64,000 nt of DNA from JALYNX01 sp040902845 (GTDB lineage Bacteria > Actinomycetota > Acidimicrobiia > Spongiisociales > ZC4RG35), in contig JBBDWM010000042.1 in the NCBI GenBank assembly GCA_040902845.1, positions 62,001 to 126,000 of the forward strand. Direction: 5' to 3'. A program made the position numbers and the translations under genes. Below are positions 16,726-24,407 of the stretch, piece by piece. The stretch's first letter is position 1, and every line of letters starts with the position of its first letter. The notes under the pieces were generated by a model that was not told the DNA's origin, searched no databases, and was given only the letters and a program-made list of their open reading frames with translations.

Positions 16726-18898
16726 TATCCATAGCGAGCACACCGAGACCGTCCTCTTCGACGTTGACGGCATGACCTGTGCCTCCTGTGCGATGCGCAT
16801 CGAACGCGTCCTTGGCCGCCAGGAAGGCGTCGAGAACGCCTCGGTGAGCCTGGCAGGCGCTTCGGCTCTGGTCCGGGTCACGGAGGACGCCGACCTCGAC
16901 TCGCTGTCCGCCGCCGTGGACAGGATCGGATACACCATCTCGCCACATGAGTCCGGCGAGCACGGTCGGGACCTCATGGAGCACTACCACGACAACGAGG
17001 ACGTGCAATGGCGCCGCTTCTGGATCGCCGCCGCATTGACCACTCCCGCGGTGTTGCTCGCCATGTTGGGGCCGGAGACTTTCTGGAACCTCGCGCTTCA
17101 GGGAATCCTGGTGACACCCGTCGTCACCTGGGGTGGGTGGCAGTTCCACCGGGTGGCCCTCAAACAGGCGCGCAACCTCAGCGCCAACATGGACACCCTG
17201 ATCTCGCTGGGCTCGGTCACCGCCTACGTCTACTCGATCTGGGCCCTTTTCACCGGCCAGCCGGTTTTCTTCGAGATCTCCGGAGTGATCGTCACCCTGA
17301 TCACGCTGGGTCGGGCTTTTGAGGCGCGGGCCAAGGGACGTGCCTCGACCGCGGTGCACCGTCTCGTCGAGCTCGGCGCCAGAGAGGCCCGGGTGCTGGA
17401 TGAGGGAGGCGAAGCTTCGGTCCCCATCGAACAGGTGCTTCCCGGAGACGTCATGGTGGTGTTGCCGGGGGAGAAGATCCCCACCGACGGGGTCATCGAA
17501 ACCGGAACCTCGTCGATCGACGAATCGATGCTCACCGGCGAGTCGCTCCCTGTCGACAAGACGGTCGGTGACATGGTGTTCGGGGCAACCATCAACCAAG
17601 TGGGCATGATCCACGTCCGCGCTACCGCGGTCGGGGCCGACACCGCCCTGGCCGGCATCGTGCGAATGGTGGAACAGGCGCAGAACTCCAAGGCCCCTAT
17701 CCAGCGACTGGCCGACCGGGTCTCGTCGATCTTCGTCCCGATCGTGATCCTGTTGTCGATCGCCACCACCGTGGTCTGGCTGGCGCTCGGAAACGAAGTC
17801 CCCGAATCAGTGCGGGCCGGGGTGGCGGTGCTGATCATCGCCTGTCCCTGTGCCCTGGGGCTGGCGACTCCGACCGCGATCATGGTCGGCAGCGGCCGCG
17901 GCGCCGAGCTCGGGATCCTCTTCAAGCAGGCCGAGGTATTCGAGAGTGCCCGGCACGTCGACACCGTCCTCTTCGACAAGACCGGCACCCTCACCACCGG
18001 GGTGATGGACCTCACCGATGTCGTCAGTGATGTCGCCGAGGACGAGTTCCTCCTCCTGGTGGCGTCGGTCGAGGCGGCGTCGGGTCACCCAATCGGCAAG
18101 GCAGTCGCTCTTGGCGCAGACGAGCGCGGCATTCAGCTTCAGCAGCCCGATCGAGTGGACAGTCTCGCCGGCCTGGGGGTGGTCGGTTCGATCGGGGGCC
18201 ACGAGGTGGTTGTCGGTAAGGAAAAGCTGGTGGTCGACAGGGGTCTCCTGGTGGCCAACCGTTGGCTTGACTCGTTGGCACAGTATGAAGGAGAGGGGAA
18301 GACAGCCTTTCTCGCCGGTTGGGACGGTGAGGTGAGGGGGGTCATCGCGGTCGCCGACACGGTCAGGGAGGAGTCACGGGTGGCGGTGGGCCGCCTCAAG
18401 GCATCAGGGATCTCCACCCGCATGGTCACGGGAGACAACCAGCGGACCGCGGCGCGGATCGCCGAGCAGATCGGTATCAACGAGGTCGACGCCGAAGTCT
18501 TGCCCGGTGACAAGGCGGATCTTGTGCGACGGGTCCAGGGCGAAGGCCGGAAGGTTGCCTTCGTCGGCGACGGGATCAACGATGCTCCGGCCCTGACCCA
18601 AGCCGACCTCGGCATGGCGGTGGGGTCGGGAACCGAGGTGGCGTTGGAAGCCGGCGACGTGGTCCTCCTCAACGGTGACCCCCGGCTGGTGCCGACAGCC
18701 ATCGACCTGGCCGATGCCACATTCCGCACCATTCGCCAGAACCTGTTCTGGGCCTTCGGCTACAACGTGGCCGCCATCCCCCTGGCAGCAGTTGGGCTCC
18801 TCGACCCGATGATCGCCGCCGCAGCGATGGCGTTCTCCTCGCTCTCCGTCGTGCTCAACGCACTTCGATTGAAGAGGTTCACGCCCCATTGGTCGTGA
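16643..18898 (+). CDS. copA: copper-translocating P1B-type ATPase
   Basis: A 751-residue heavy-metal P-type ATPase that exports Cu(I). An N-terminal HMA domain carries GMTCASC (about residue 44). Membrane segments follow, then the TGES actuator motif, the transmembrane CPC (ACPCALGLATPT), the phosphorylation site DKTGTLT, the HP motif (SGHPIG) and GDGINDAP. The only standard start is ATG 16643, inside copZ; the first 27 residues are low-complexity Ser/Thr/Pro and may not be translated. The next in-frame candidate, ATC 16727, would be non-standard. Confidence 0.93.
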   Translation: MSPTTTTPPTSKSSSTPSRSRATPSSADIHSEHTETVLFDVDGMTCASCAMRIERVLGRQEGVENASVSLAGASALVRVTEDADLDSLSAAVDRIGYTISPHESGEHGRDLMEHYHDNEDVQWRRFWIAAALTTPAVLLAMLGPETFWNLALQGILVTPVVTWGGWQFHRVALKQARNLSANMDTLISLGSVTAYVYSIWALFTGQPVFFEISGVIVTLITLGRAFEARAKGRASTAVHRLVELGAREARVLDEGGEASVPIEQVLPGDVMVVLPGEKIPTDGVIETGTSSIDESMLTGESLPVDKTVGDMVFGATINQVGMIHVRATAVGADTALAGIVRMVEQAQNSKAPIQRLADRVSSIFVPIVILLSIATTVVWLALGNEVPESVRAGVAVLIIACPCALGLATPTAIMVGSGRGAELGILFKQAEVFESARHVDTVLFDKTGTLTTGVMDLTDVVSDVAEDEFLLLVASVEAASGHPIGKAVALGADERGIQLQQPDRVDSLAGLGVVGSIGGHEVVVGKEKLVVDRGLLVANRWLDSLAQYEGEGKTAFLAGWDGEVRGVIAVADTVREESRVAVGRLKASGISTRMVTGDNQRTAARIAEQIGINEVDAEVLPGDKADLVRRVQGEGRKVAFVGDGINDAPALTQADLGMAVGSGTEVALEAGDVVLLNGDPRLVPTAIDLADATFRTIRQNLFWAFGYNVAAIPLAAVGLLDPMIAAAAMAFSSLSVVLNALRLKRFTPHWS

Positions 18899-18931
18899 CC
18901 GTATCCGTGGTCGTTGTGTAGGTTGACGGGC

Positions 18932-19753
18932 ATGGCCTCGTTGCAATGGCTTGACAGACCGATCCTCCAGAACCCGGTCGCGCTGATTGCCTTTGAGGGC
19001 TGGGGTGACGCCGGTGAATCGGCGAGCCAGGCGGCAACCGAGTTCCTCAAGAAGCTCGACGCCGAGATCTTCGCCATCATCGACCCCGACGACCATTTCG
19101 ACTTCCAGGTGCGGCGCCCGATCGTCGAACTCGACTCCACGGGGATCCGCTCCATCACCTGGCCTCGCAACGAGATCTATGCGGTGCGTGGGTCGGAACA
19201 GGACCTGGTGATCGTGCTCGGCGAGGAGCCGCACTATCGCTGGAAGACCTTCACCAACGATCTCGTGGAGACCTTGCGTGCGGTGGGAGTCAAGAGGGCG
19301 GTGACGATGGGGGCCTTCATCGGCCAGGTGGCGCACACCCTCCCGGTGCCGCTGGTGGGGTCCGCCAACCGCCCCGACGATCTCACATTCCATGGTCTGC
19401 TTCCGTCGGGTTATGAGGGCCCGACCGGCATCGTCGGCGTCCTCAATCACGCCCTGGGAAATGCCGGAATCGATGTGATCTCGGTGTGGGCCGCGGTTCC
19501 CCACTACCTGTCGAATCAGGAGTACCCGCCTGCCGCCGAGGCCCTGGCGATCAAGGCGTCCGAGTTGGTGGGAGTGACTCTCGACATCGAGGAGCTCGCC
19601 ACGGCCTCGCGCGCCTTCCTGTCAACCGTTGACGCCGCCATCGAGGGCAACGCCGAGTTGGAGCAGTACGTCGAGCGTTTAGAGCAGGAAGCCGACGACG
19701 ATGAGGCAGTACATCTCGTCGACGAGATCGAGCGGTTCCTGAAGGGCAAGTAA
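18932..19753 (+). CDS. PAC2-family protein
   Basis: A 273-residue protein of the PAC2 (proteasome-assembly-chaperone-like) family found in actinobacteria and archaea. Typical segments are ALIAFEGWGDAGESAS at the start, LGEEPHYRW in the middle and AVTMGAFIGQVAHTLPVP. The C-terminal region is acidic and helical (LEQEADDDEAVHLVDE). The biochemical function of bacterial PAC2 proteins is not settled. I set the start at ATG 18932; ATG 18914 is possible. Confidence 0.88.
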   Translation: MASLQWLDRPILQNPVALIAFEGWGDAGESASQAATEFLKKLDAEIFAIIDPDDHFDFQVRRPIVELDSTGIRSITWPRNEIYAVRGSEQDLVIVLGEEPHYRWKTFTNDLVETLRAVGVKRAVTMGAFIGQVAHTLPVPLVGSANRPDDLTFHGLLPSGYEGPTGIVGVLNHALGNAGIDVISVWAAVPHYLSNQEYPPAAEALAIKASELVGVTLDIEELATASRAFLSTVDAAIEGNAELEQYVERLEQEADDDEAVHLVDEIERFLKGK

Positions 19754-19767
19754 ACCGCTTACCTGAG

Positions 19768-19797
19768 GTACGTAGCGCCACATGTGGCGCTACGTAC
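19768..19797. repeat. 30-bp perfect palindrome
   Basis: GTACGTAGCGCCACA is followed directly by its own reverse complement, with no spacer. It lies in the 83-bp gap between the convergent PAC2 and bS22 genes. There is no T-run, so it is not a standard terminator. It could be a cruciform-forming site, a protein-binding operator or a bidirectional transcription block. Confidence 0.85.
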
Positions 19798-19802
19798 ACA
19801 AA

Positions 19803-19830
19803 GAAAGGACCGGGCGTTGCCGGTCCTTTC
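19803..19830 (-). terminator. intrinsic terminator of the bS22 gene
   Basis: An 11-bp stem (GAAAGGACCGG / CCGGTCCTTTC) with a 6-nt loop. On the minus strand it is followed by TTTG. It begins 7 nt after the bS22 stop codon. Confidence 0.75.
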
Positions 19831-19836
19831 ACAAAG

Positions 19837-19926
19837 TCACTTCCGCTTGTGGCGATTTGCCTTCAGACGCTTGCGGTACTTGTGCTTCGACATCTTCTTA
19901 CGACGCTTTTTGACCAACGATCCCAT
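19837..19926 (-). CDS. ribosomal protein bS22 (AURKAIP1/COX24 domain), 29 aa
   Basis: A very short, lysine/arginine-rich protein, MGSLVKKRRKKMSKHKYRKR and nine more residues. Its length, charge and the KKRRKKMSKHKYRK core match the small 30S protein bS22 described in mycobacteria and conserved in actinobacteria. It binds rRNA in the small subunit. ATG 19926 to TGA 19837 gives 30 codons. It is too small for most gene finders. It has its own downstream terminator, and converges on PAC2. Confidence 0.9.
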   Translation of the reverse strand: MGSLVKKRRKKMSKHKYRKRLKANRHKRK

Positions 19927-20010
19927 GCAAAAACCTCACGAGGAAGGGGGACGACGCCCCAATGGTCGCGTGAACCGTCAACTAGGTCAAACCGGAAGCG
20001 GTCATGACGC

Positions 20011-21576
20011 TCAGCCCCCAGACCGCAGCAGGCCCACCGTGATCCCCTCGCTGAGGGCTTGCCATGAGGCCTGGATGATGTTCTGATGAACCCCGACTGT
20101 TCCCCAGGTCGAATCGCCGTCGGTGGTCTCGATCAGGACCCGGACCCGGGCCGCGGTCCCATCGGATGAATCCAGGTCACGCACCTTGAAATCGGTGAGC
20201 CGGAGACGTTTCACGTCGGGATAGGAGGCCTCCAACGCCTTACGCAGCGCCTCGTCCATGGCGTTGACCGGGCCGTCGCCTTCGGTGGTCACCTCGATCT
20301 CGTCCTCATCCACAGCCACCACCAGATGAGCACGAGCCGTCACCTTTCCAGCTTGGTTGGTCTGGATGTTCACCGACAACGACCTCACCTCGAACAACTC
20401 CTCGAAGTCGGCGGTGGCCCGTCGCATCAGCATCTCGAAAGATCCGTCGGCCGCCTCGAACTGATATCCGGCGTGTTCCAGTTCCTTGACCTGGTCGACC
20501 AGGGCCTGAGCCTCGTCCGCGTTGAGATCCCACCCCTTTTCCTCGGCCACCGCCAGCACGGTCGACCTTCCCATCAGCTCACTGAACAACATCCGTGCCG
20601 AGTTCCCCACGGCGCCTGGGTCGATGTGCTCGTAGGCACCTTCGAGCCGGGCCATGCCCGAGGTGTGCAGCCCGGCCTTGTGGGCAAAGGCCGAAGCACC
20701 CACGTAGGGACGGCGGGAATCAATAGGGGCGCCCAGGATCTCAGCGATCTGCTGGGCGATCGGGTAGAGCCGAGCCATCGACTCCAAGGGAATGGTCTCC
20801 ACACCGGACTTGAGGCTGAGGTTGGGGATGACCGAGCACAGGTCGGCGTTGCCGGTCCTCTCCCCGTACCCGTTGACACAACCCTGCACCTGATGGACCC
20901 CGTGAGCCAGGGCCGTCATCGAATTGGCCACCGCACAGTCCGAGTCATTGTGGAAATGGACCCCGAGGGTGGTGTCGATCCGTGACGACACCGCGTCTAT
21001 GGCGGGGATGATGTGGGATGGCAGGGCCCCCCCGTTGGTGTCACAGAGCACCACCCGCTCGGCGCCGGCAGACGCGGCAGTCTCCAACACCGACAGGGCG
21101 TACTCGGGGTTGGAGCGGAAGCCGTCAAAGAAATGCTCGGCGTCGAAGAAGACCTGCTTCCCCCGTTCACGGAGGAACGCGATGGACTCGCCGACCATGG
21201 CCAGCCCTTCCTCGAGCGAGGCGTTGAGGGCCCCAATCACATGACGGTCCCATGCCTTGCCCACGATGCAGACGTAATCGGTGTCAGCGGCGAGCAGTGC
21301 CTGGAGCTGGGCGTCTTTGGCCACCGGTCCCCTCGGCCGTCGGGTTGAACCGAACGCCACCAGGATCGACCGTTCCAGGGACAGCTCAGTTTTCGCTCGC
21401 TGGAAGAATTCGTCGTCCTTGGGGTTGGCCCCGGGCCAGCCCCCTTCGATGAAATGCACCCCCAACTCATCGAGGAGACGGACCACCCGGAGCTTCTCAC
21501 CCACGGTCGGGGAAAGCCCCTCGGCCTGGGTGCCGTCCCTGAGCGTCGTGTCGTAGATCTCGGCTGTCGGATTCAT
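20011..21576 (-). CDS. cimA: citramalate synthase
   Basis: A 521-residue enzyme of the DRE-TIM / isopropylmalate synthase superfamily. The N-terminus IYDTTLRDGTQAEGLSPTV carries the metal-binding Asp and the catalytic RDG. The FIEGGWPGANPKDDEFF segment and the HFHNDSDCAVANS metal site (HxH) match the LeuA-related citramalate synthases rather than LeuA. The C-terminal 130 residues form the regulatory domain. It condenses pyruvate and acetyl-CoA to citramalate, the first step of threonine-independent isoleucine synthesis. Expression is probably set by the attenuator-like leader at 21592-21741. Confidence 0.88.
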   Translation of the reverse strand: MNPTAEIYDTTLRDGTQAEGLSPTVGEKLRVVRLLDELGVHFIEGGWPGANPKDDEFFQRAKTELSLERSILVAFGSTRRPRGPVAKDAQLQALLAADTDYVCIVGKAWDRHVIGALNASLEEGLAMVGESIAFLRERGKQVFFDAEHFFDGFRSNPEYALSVLETAASAGAERVVLCDTNGGALPSHIIPAIDAVSSRIDTTLGVHFHNDSDCAVANSMTALAHGVHQVQGCVNGYGERTGNADLCSVIPNLSLKSGVETIPLESMARLYPIAQQIAEILGAPIDSRRPYVGASAFAHKAGLHTSGMARLEGAYEHIDPGAVGNSARMLFSELMGRSTVLAVAEEKGWDLNADEAQALVDQVKELEHAGYQFEAADGSFEMLMRRATADFEELFEVRSLSVNIQTNQAGKVTARAHLVVAVDEDEIEVTTEGDGPVNAMDEALRKALEASYPDVKRLRLTDFKVRDLDSSDGTAARVRVLIETTDGDSTWGTVGVHQNIIQASWQALSEGITVGLLRSGG

Positions 21577-21591
21577 GGTTCACACCTTGCC

Positions 21592-21623
21592 AAAGAAAAG
21601 ACCCCCGCGGTTTGCGGAGGTCT
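21592..21623 (-). terminator. attenuator hairpin T2 before cimA
   Basis: On the minus strand AGACCTCCGC and GCGGGGGTCT pair around a short loop and are followed by TTTTCTTT, a textbook intrinsic terminator. It ends 16 nt before the cimA start codon, so transcription must pass it to reach cimA. It has no upstream gene other than the short leader peptide. Confidence 0.8.
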
Positions 21624-21624
21624 G

Positions 21625-21660
21625 AAAAGGGGCGGCGCCTCTCGTGAGGCGCGAACCCCT
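21625..21660 (-). promoter_or_regulatory. attenuator hairpin T1 overlapping the leader-peptide stop
   Basis: On the minus strand AGGGG-ttc-GCGCCTC pairs with GAGGCGC-cg-CCCCT, leaving a 4-nt loop, and ends in TTTT. The 5' arm begins at the TAG stop of the leader peptide (21659-21661). A ribosome sitting on the last codons would cover this arm, which is the geometry of ribosome-mediated attenuation. Confidence 0.7.
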
Positions 21661-21703
21661 AGGGAATGATGATGTGCGCTGTTGCCTGGATTCTTTCTCG
21701 CAT
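21659..21703 (-). CDS. putative isoleucine leader peptide of cimA (14 aa)
   Basis: A 15-codon frame reads MRERIQATAHIIIP and stops with TAG. Four of 14 residues are Ile, three of them adjacent and just before the stop. The downstream gene makes the isoleucine precursor citramalate, so Ile-tRNA shortage would stall the ribosome exactly here. There is no Shine-Dalgarno sequence. A promoter-like pair ends only 9 nt upstream of the ATG, suggesting a leaderless or nearly leaderless transcript, as is common in actinobacteria. Too short for gene finders; no expression evidence. Confidence 0.65.
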   Translation of the reverse strand: MRERIQATAHIIIP

Positions 21704-21712
21704 CGAGGGGCC

Positions 21713-21741
21713 AGTATGCGTGGGAGTTGTCAGATCGTCAA
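21713..21741 (-). promoter_or_regulatory. predicted promoter of the cimA leader
   Basis: On the minus strand TTGACG (21736-21741) and CATACT (21713-21718) are separated by 17 bp. They match 5/6 and 4/6 of the sigma-70 consensus. The leader ATG begins 9 nt after the -10 box, so the transcript would start at or very near the start codon. Confidence 0.6.
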
Positions 21742-21746
21742 GACGC

Positions 21747-21782
21747 GGAAGAGGAGAGGCCCTCACCGGTCTCTCCTCTTCC
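21747..21782 (-). terminator. hairpin after the sigma-partner gene
   Basis: A 12-bp perfect stem GGAAGAGGAGAG / CTCTCCTCTTCC with a 12-nt loop, 18 nt past the stop of the 21801-22415 gene on the minus strand. There is no long T-run after it. It separates that gene from the cimA promoter. Confidence 0.6.
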
Positions 21783-21800
21783 GTTCTCCGAGTCAGGCGT

Positions 21801-22415
21801 TCAGCTGGTGAAGGCTTCCTCGAAGGCTGCGCGCAGCTCCGGGGTGCTCTTTCCGCTGAAACCGCAGTAGTTGACGTTGCCCTCGGTGGCGGTGATCAAG
21901 TATTGGCCACCTTCTTCGAAGGCGAACCCGTCGATCAGCGCTTCCAAGCCCTGGGGCGCGTTGAGCACCACCTGGCTGGCATCACCACCCTTGAACCAGG
22001 TGTCAACTTCGAGGGTGACCGCGTCGCCGTCCACCGAGGCGACGGTTCCCTCAAAGGCAACAGGCATCGGTGCGAGGTACTCGATGCTGAACATGATGCA
22101 CATCGCCATCGGGTCCTCGCCGCCGGCGTTCAGCTCGAGTGGGGGGGTCGCCGCGATCGTGTCGCCGCCCCCATCGCCGTCGCCGGAGAGGAGGCCTACG
22201 GCGCCGATGGCCACGATGACGACAGCGGCTGCCGCCACGGCGACCAGCCACGGTCTCTTGCTTGGGGTGCCCGAGGATCCGGGTTGCTCCACATTGGGGC
22301 TGCTCATGATTTCCTCCAGAAGTTGTCGGGACGATTCGGTCGTCACTGGCTCCGTCGGCACATCGGAAGCCATCGGGTCGAGCCGGCTGAGGCGATTGCG
22401 CAATTCGTCGGTCAC
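21801..22415 (-). CDS. single-pass membrane protein, probable partner of the ECF sigma factor
   Basis: A 204-residue protein with a cytoplasmic N-terminus (TDELRNRLSRLDPMASDVP), one membrane segment (LVAVAAAAVVIVAIGAVGLL, about residues 57-76) and an external C-terminal domain with two Cys. It starts inside the stop of the sigma-factor gene (ATGA, 22412-22415). That arrangement suggests an anti-sigma or a sigma-controlled envelope protein. It lacks the His/Cys zinc finger of ZAS-type anti-sigma factors, so the anti-sigma role is only inferred. Confidence 0.7.
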   Translation of the reverse strand: MTDELRNRLSRLDPMASDVPTEPVTTESSRQLLEEIMSSPNVEQPGSSGTPSKRPWLVAVAAAAVVIVAIGAVGLLSGDGDGGGDTIAATPPLELNAGGEDPMAMCIMFSIEYLAPMPVAFEGTVASVDGDAVTLEVDTWFKGGDASQVVLNAPQGLEALIDGFAFEEGGQYLITATEGNVNYCGFSGKSTPELRAAFEEAFTS

Positions 22416-22951
22416 GGTCGATGCTCCTCGGTGTGTCGGTTCCGTTTCTGTCCGTCAACGGAGGAATCCTGTCGGGAGAGCTTCGATTCGAGCTTGGCCT
22501 TGGCCCGGGTGAGCCGGAGACTCACCGCGTTCGGGGTGGTATCGAGCACCAGTGCGATCTCACGTGGCTCCAACTGCTCCCAGGCCCAGAGTCTGAGTAG
22601 CTCCTGATCCGGCTCCGACAACTCGGAGAGGGCAGCCTCCAATGCGGGATCGTCGACCTCATGGGAAGGCGAGGCGGAAGCCTCGGCGGTGATGCGCTCG
22701 ACCAGCCGGAGATGACGCTGCGCCCCTCGACGTTGATTGGCCAGACAGCGTCTCGCCACGCCGTAGCACCAGGGCAGTGGAAGGTCACCTGGGACGTTGT
22801 CGAGGCGCCGCCAGATGGTGAGTAGGACCTCACTGAGGGTATCGGCCGCGTCATCGGGCGTGGCGCGTCGTCGCAGATAACGCTGGAGCGGCTCGTACAC
22901 CTGAGCGGCGATGAGTTCGAAACGCTGCCGCCGCTCGATGTCGGAGTTCAC
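22412..22951 (-). CDS. ECF-type RNA polymerase sigma factor
   Basis: A 179-residue extracytoplasmic-function sigma factor. Region 2 includes YLRRRATPDDAADTLSEVLLTIWRRL and region 4 has LSEPDQELLRLWAWEQLEPREIALVLDTTPNAVSLRLTRAKAKL, the helix-turn-helix that binds the -35 element. It overlaps by 4 bp the downstream membrane-protein gene, which it probably controls or is controlled by. No N- or C-terminal extra domain is visible. The signal it responds to is unknown. Confidence 0.9.
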   Translation of the reverse strand: MNSDIERRQRFELIAAQVYEPLQRYLRRRATPDDAADTLSEVLLTIWRRLDNVPGDLPLPWCYGVARRCLANQRRGAQRHLRLVERITAEASASPSHEVDDPALEAALSELSEPDQELLRLWAWEQLEPREIALVLDTTPNAVSLRLTRAKAKLESKLSRQDSSVDGQKRNRHTEEHRP

Positions 22952-23058
22952 TGGATGATTCTGTCCGGCACAGGGCTGATTCTGTCAGGCCTCAAAGAGA
23001 AGCGCTTCGTGAGGGGTAGCCTCGACCATTCGAGCATTACAGGTTTGGAGAGATCAAG

Positions 23059-23214
23059 ATGGAAACCGAGCGTGAGAGGGCGGACCGCCAGGAGCGGGAG
23101 CGCAAGGAAGAGGGAGAGAAGTACGAGCGGGAGCGCAAGGAGGAGGGAGAGCGCAATGAGCGGGAGCGCAAGGAGGAGAGCGAAAGATACGAGCGGGAGC
23201 GTAAGGGCACCTAG
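23059..23214 (+). CDS. 51-aa ER/K-repeat protein, predicted single alpha-helix
   Basis: A 51-residue protein made almost only of Glu, Arg and Lys. After METERERADRQ come three 11-residue repeats (ERERKEEGEKY, ERERKEEGERN, ERERKEESERY) and a partial fourth, encoded by a 33-bp DNA repeat. The i to i+4 Glu-Arg/Lys spacing is that of stable single alpha-helices. ATG 23059 follows GGAG by about 8 nt. It is divergent from the ECF sigma gene (107 bp away) and converges on thrB. A longer frame overlaps it but has no such order. I cannot assign a function. Confidence 0.65.
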   Translation: METERERADRQERERKEEGEKYERERKEEGERNERERKEESERYERERKGT

Positions 23215-23230
23215 CCGCCTGGGGTCAACT

Positions 23231-24097
23231 TCAGCCGCAGACCAACCCGCTGGTGGCGATGGTGGCCTCTAGAACCTCGACCCCTGATTCTCGCAGCGCC
23301 CCCGCCACCCGACCCGCCTGATCCACCGTGCACAGGGCCAGAACCGAAGGGCCGGCACCCGACCGGGCGGCATGAAGGGCTCCGGCCCGTTTGGCGATCT
23401 CAATCAGATCGTTGACCTCGGGAGACAACTCGGCCCTCGGAGCCTCGTGGATCTCGTCACCATGTGCCGCGGCCAGGGTTTGGGGGTCCCCCGTGATCAG
23501 ACCCGCGGTAAGAGCCGCTACTCGGGCCAGACTTCTCCGAACCAGGTCATGGGCGTGGACGGAGTCGATGACACGACGGGCGTCGTCGGTGGGGAGGTTT
23601 CTCTCTGGGATGACCACCACCACCCTCAGCGTGGGGTGGATCGGCAAGCGAATCGGCATGCCCTCGGCCGGCACCAGGACCAGGCCCCCGTAGACCGCGG
23701 CAGCGACGTTGTCGGGATGGCCTTCGAGCTCGGCGGCGATACGGAAAACATGGTCGGGGTTGGCCTCGTCACCCACTGCCCGCAGGGCGGCGGCAGAACC
23801 GGCGACAAAAGCCGCTGCCGACGAGCCAAGCCCCTTGCCCATGGGGATGCCGGCGTCCACCTCCAACGCCAGCGGCCGATCATCACCTACGACCCGTCGG
23901 GCCGCACTCAGCACACCATCACCCTCACCCGGCGCCGGTCGAAATAGCCCTACGTGATTCACGGTCCAGCTCTCAGCGCGTCGGGCGCTCACCTTGCATC
24001 TCATTTCCAGCGCCAGCCCGAGACAATCGAACGCCGGCCCCAGATTGGCTGAGGTGGCCGGCGCCGAGGCAAAGCTGACCGATTGCTCCTGAATCAC
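23231..24097 (-). CDS. thrB: homoserine kinase
   Basis: A 288-residue GHMP-family kinase that phosphorylates homoserine for threonine (and isoleucine) synthesis. Motif 1 is PATSANLGPAFDCLGLAL, motif 2 (ATP loop) is PMGKGLGSSAAAF, followed by EGHPDNVAAAVYGG, and motif 3 near the C-terminus is ARSGAGPSVLAL. It starts at GTG 24097. Threonine synthase and homoserine dehydrogenase are not in the window, so the pathway genes are dispersed. Confidence 0.93.
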   Translation of the reverse strand: MIQEQSVSFASAPATSANLGPAFDCLGLALEMRCKVSARRAESWTVNHVGLFRPAPGEGDGVLSAARRVVGDDRPLALEVDAGIPMGKGLGSSAAAFVAGSAAALRAVGDEANPDHVFRIAAELEGHPDNVAAAVYGGLVLVPAEGMPIRLPIHPTLRVVVVIPERNLPTDDARRVIDSVHAHDLVRRSLARVAALTAGLITGDPQTLAAAHGDEIHEAPRAELSPEVNDLIEIAKRAGALHAARSGAGPSVLALCTVDQAGRVAGALRESGVEVLEATIATSGLVCG

Positions 24098-24122
24098 GAG
24101 CGGAGATTATGCAGGGTTACCG

Positions 24123-24350
24123 TTGACCGAAGTGGGCGACCTCCTCGACATCGAAAACCTGCTCCCTGAGCTGGTGATTGGGCTAGGGCTGGCTTTGCTG
24201 GTCGGCAACGGGTTGGCCTGGTGGAAACATCGCCATGGAGAGACCCCACAAGGAGTGGAGGACGCCCAGTACCGGGCCGGACGGGTGGTGTTCCTGGTCG
24301 TCGTCGGGGTGCTGATGACGACCTGGGGTGCCGTCTCGCTGTTCACCTGA
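24123..24350 (+). CDS. small two-helix membrane protein
   Basis: A 75-residue protein with two hydrophobic segments (ELVIGLGLALLVGNGLAWW and VVFLVVVGVLMTTWGAVSLF) separated by a polar hairpin containing HRHGETPQG. TTG 24123 is the first start; GTG 24132 is an alternative. It sits 25 bp from the divergent thrB start and 57 bp before the CDF transporter gene. I recognise no family. Confidence 0.6.
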   Translation: MTEVGDLLDIENLLPELVIGLGLALLVGNGLAWWKHRHGETPQGVEDAQYRAGRVVFLVVVGVLMTTWGAVSLFT

Positions 24351-24407
24351 GGGTTCTGCCACAGCCCTAGCATCCCGACCTCGAACCCGAGGACGGATCA
24401 GGAGCAC

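Noticed and set aside
18404..19504. 366-residue minus-strand frame opposite copA and PAC2
   Set aside because: Spans two well-supported genes and has no conserved features.
22955..23272. 105-residue frame overlapping the ER/K gene in another frame
   Set aside because: Ser/Arg-rich translation of the same 33-bp repeat; lacks a ribosome site and has less order than the 51-aa frame.
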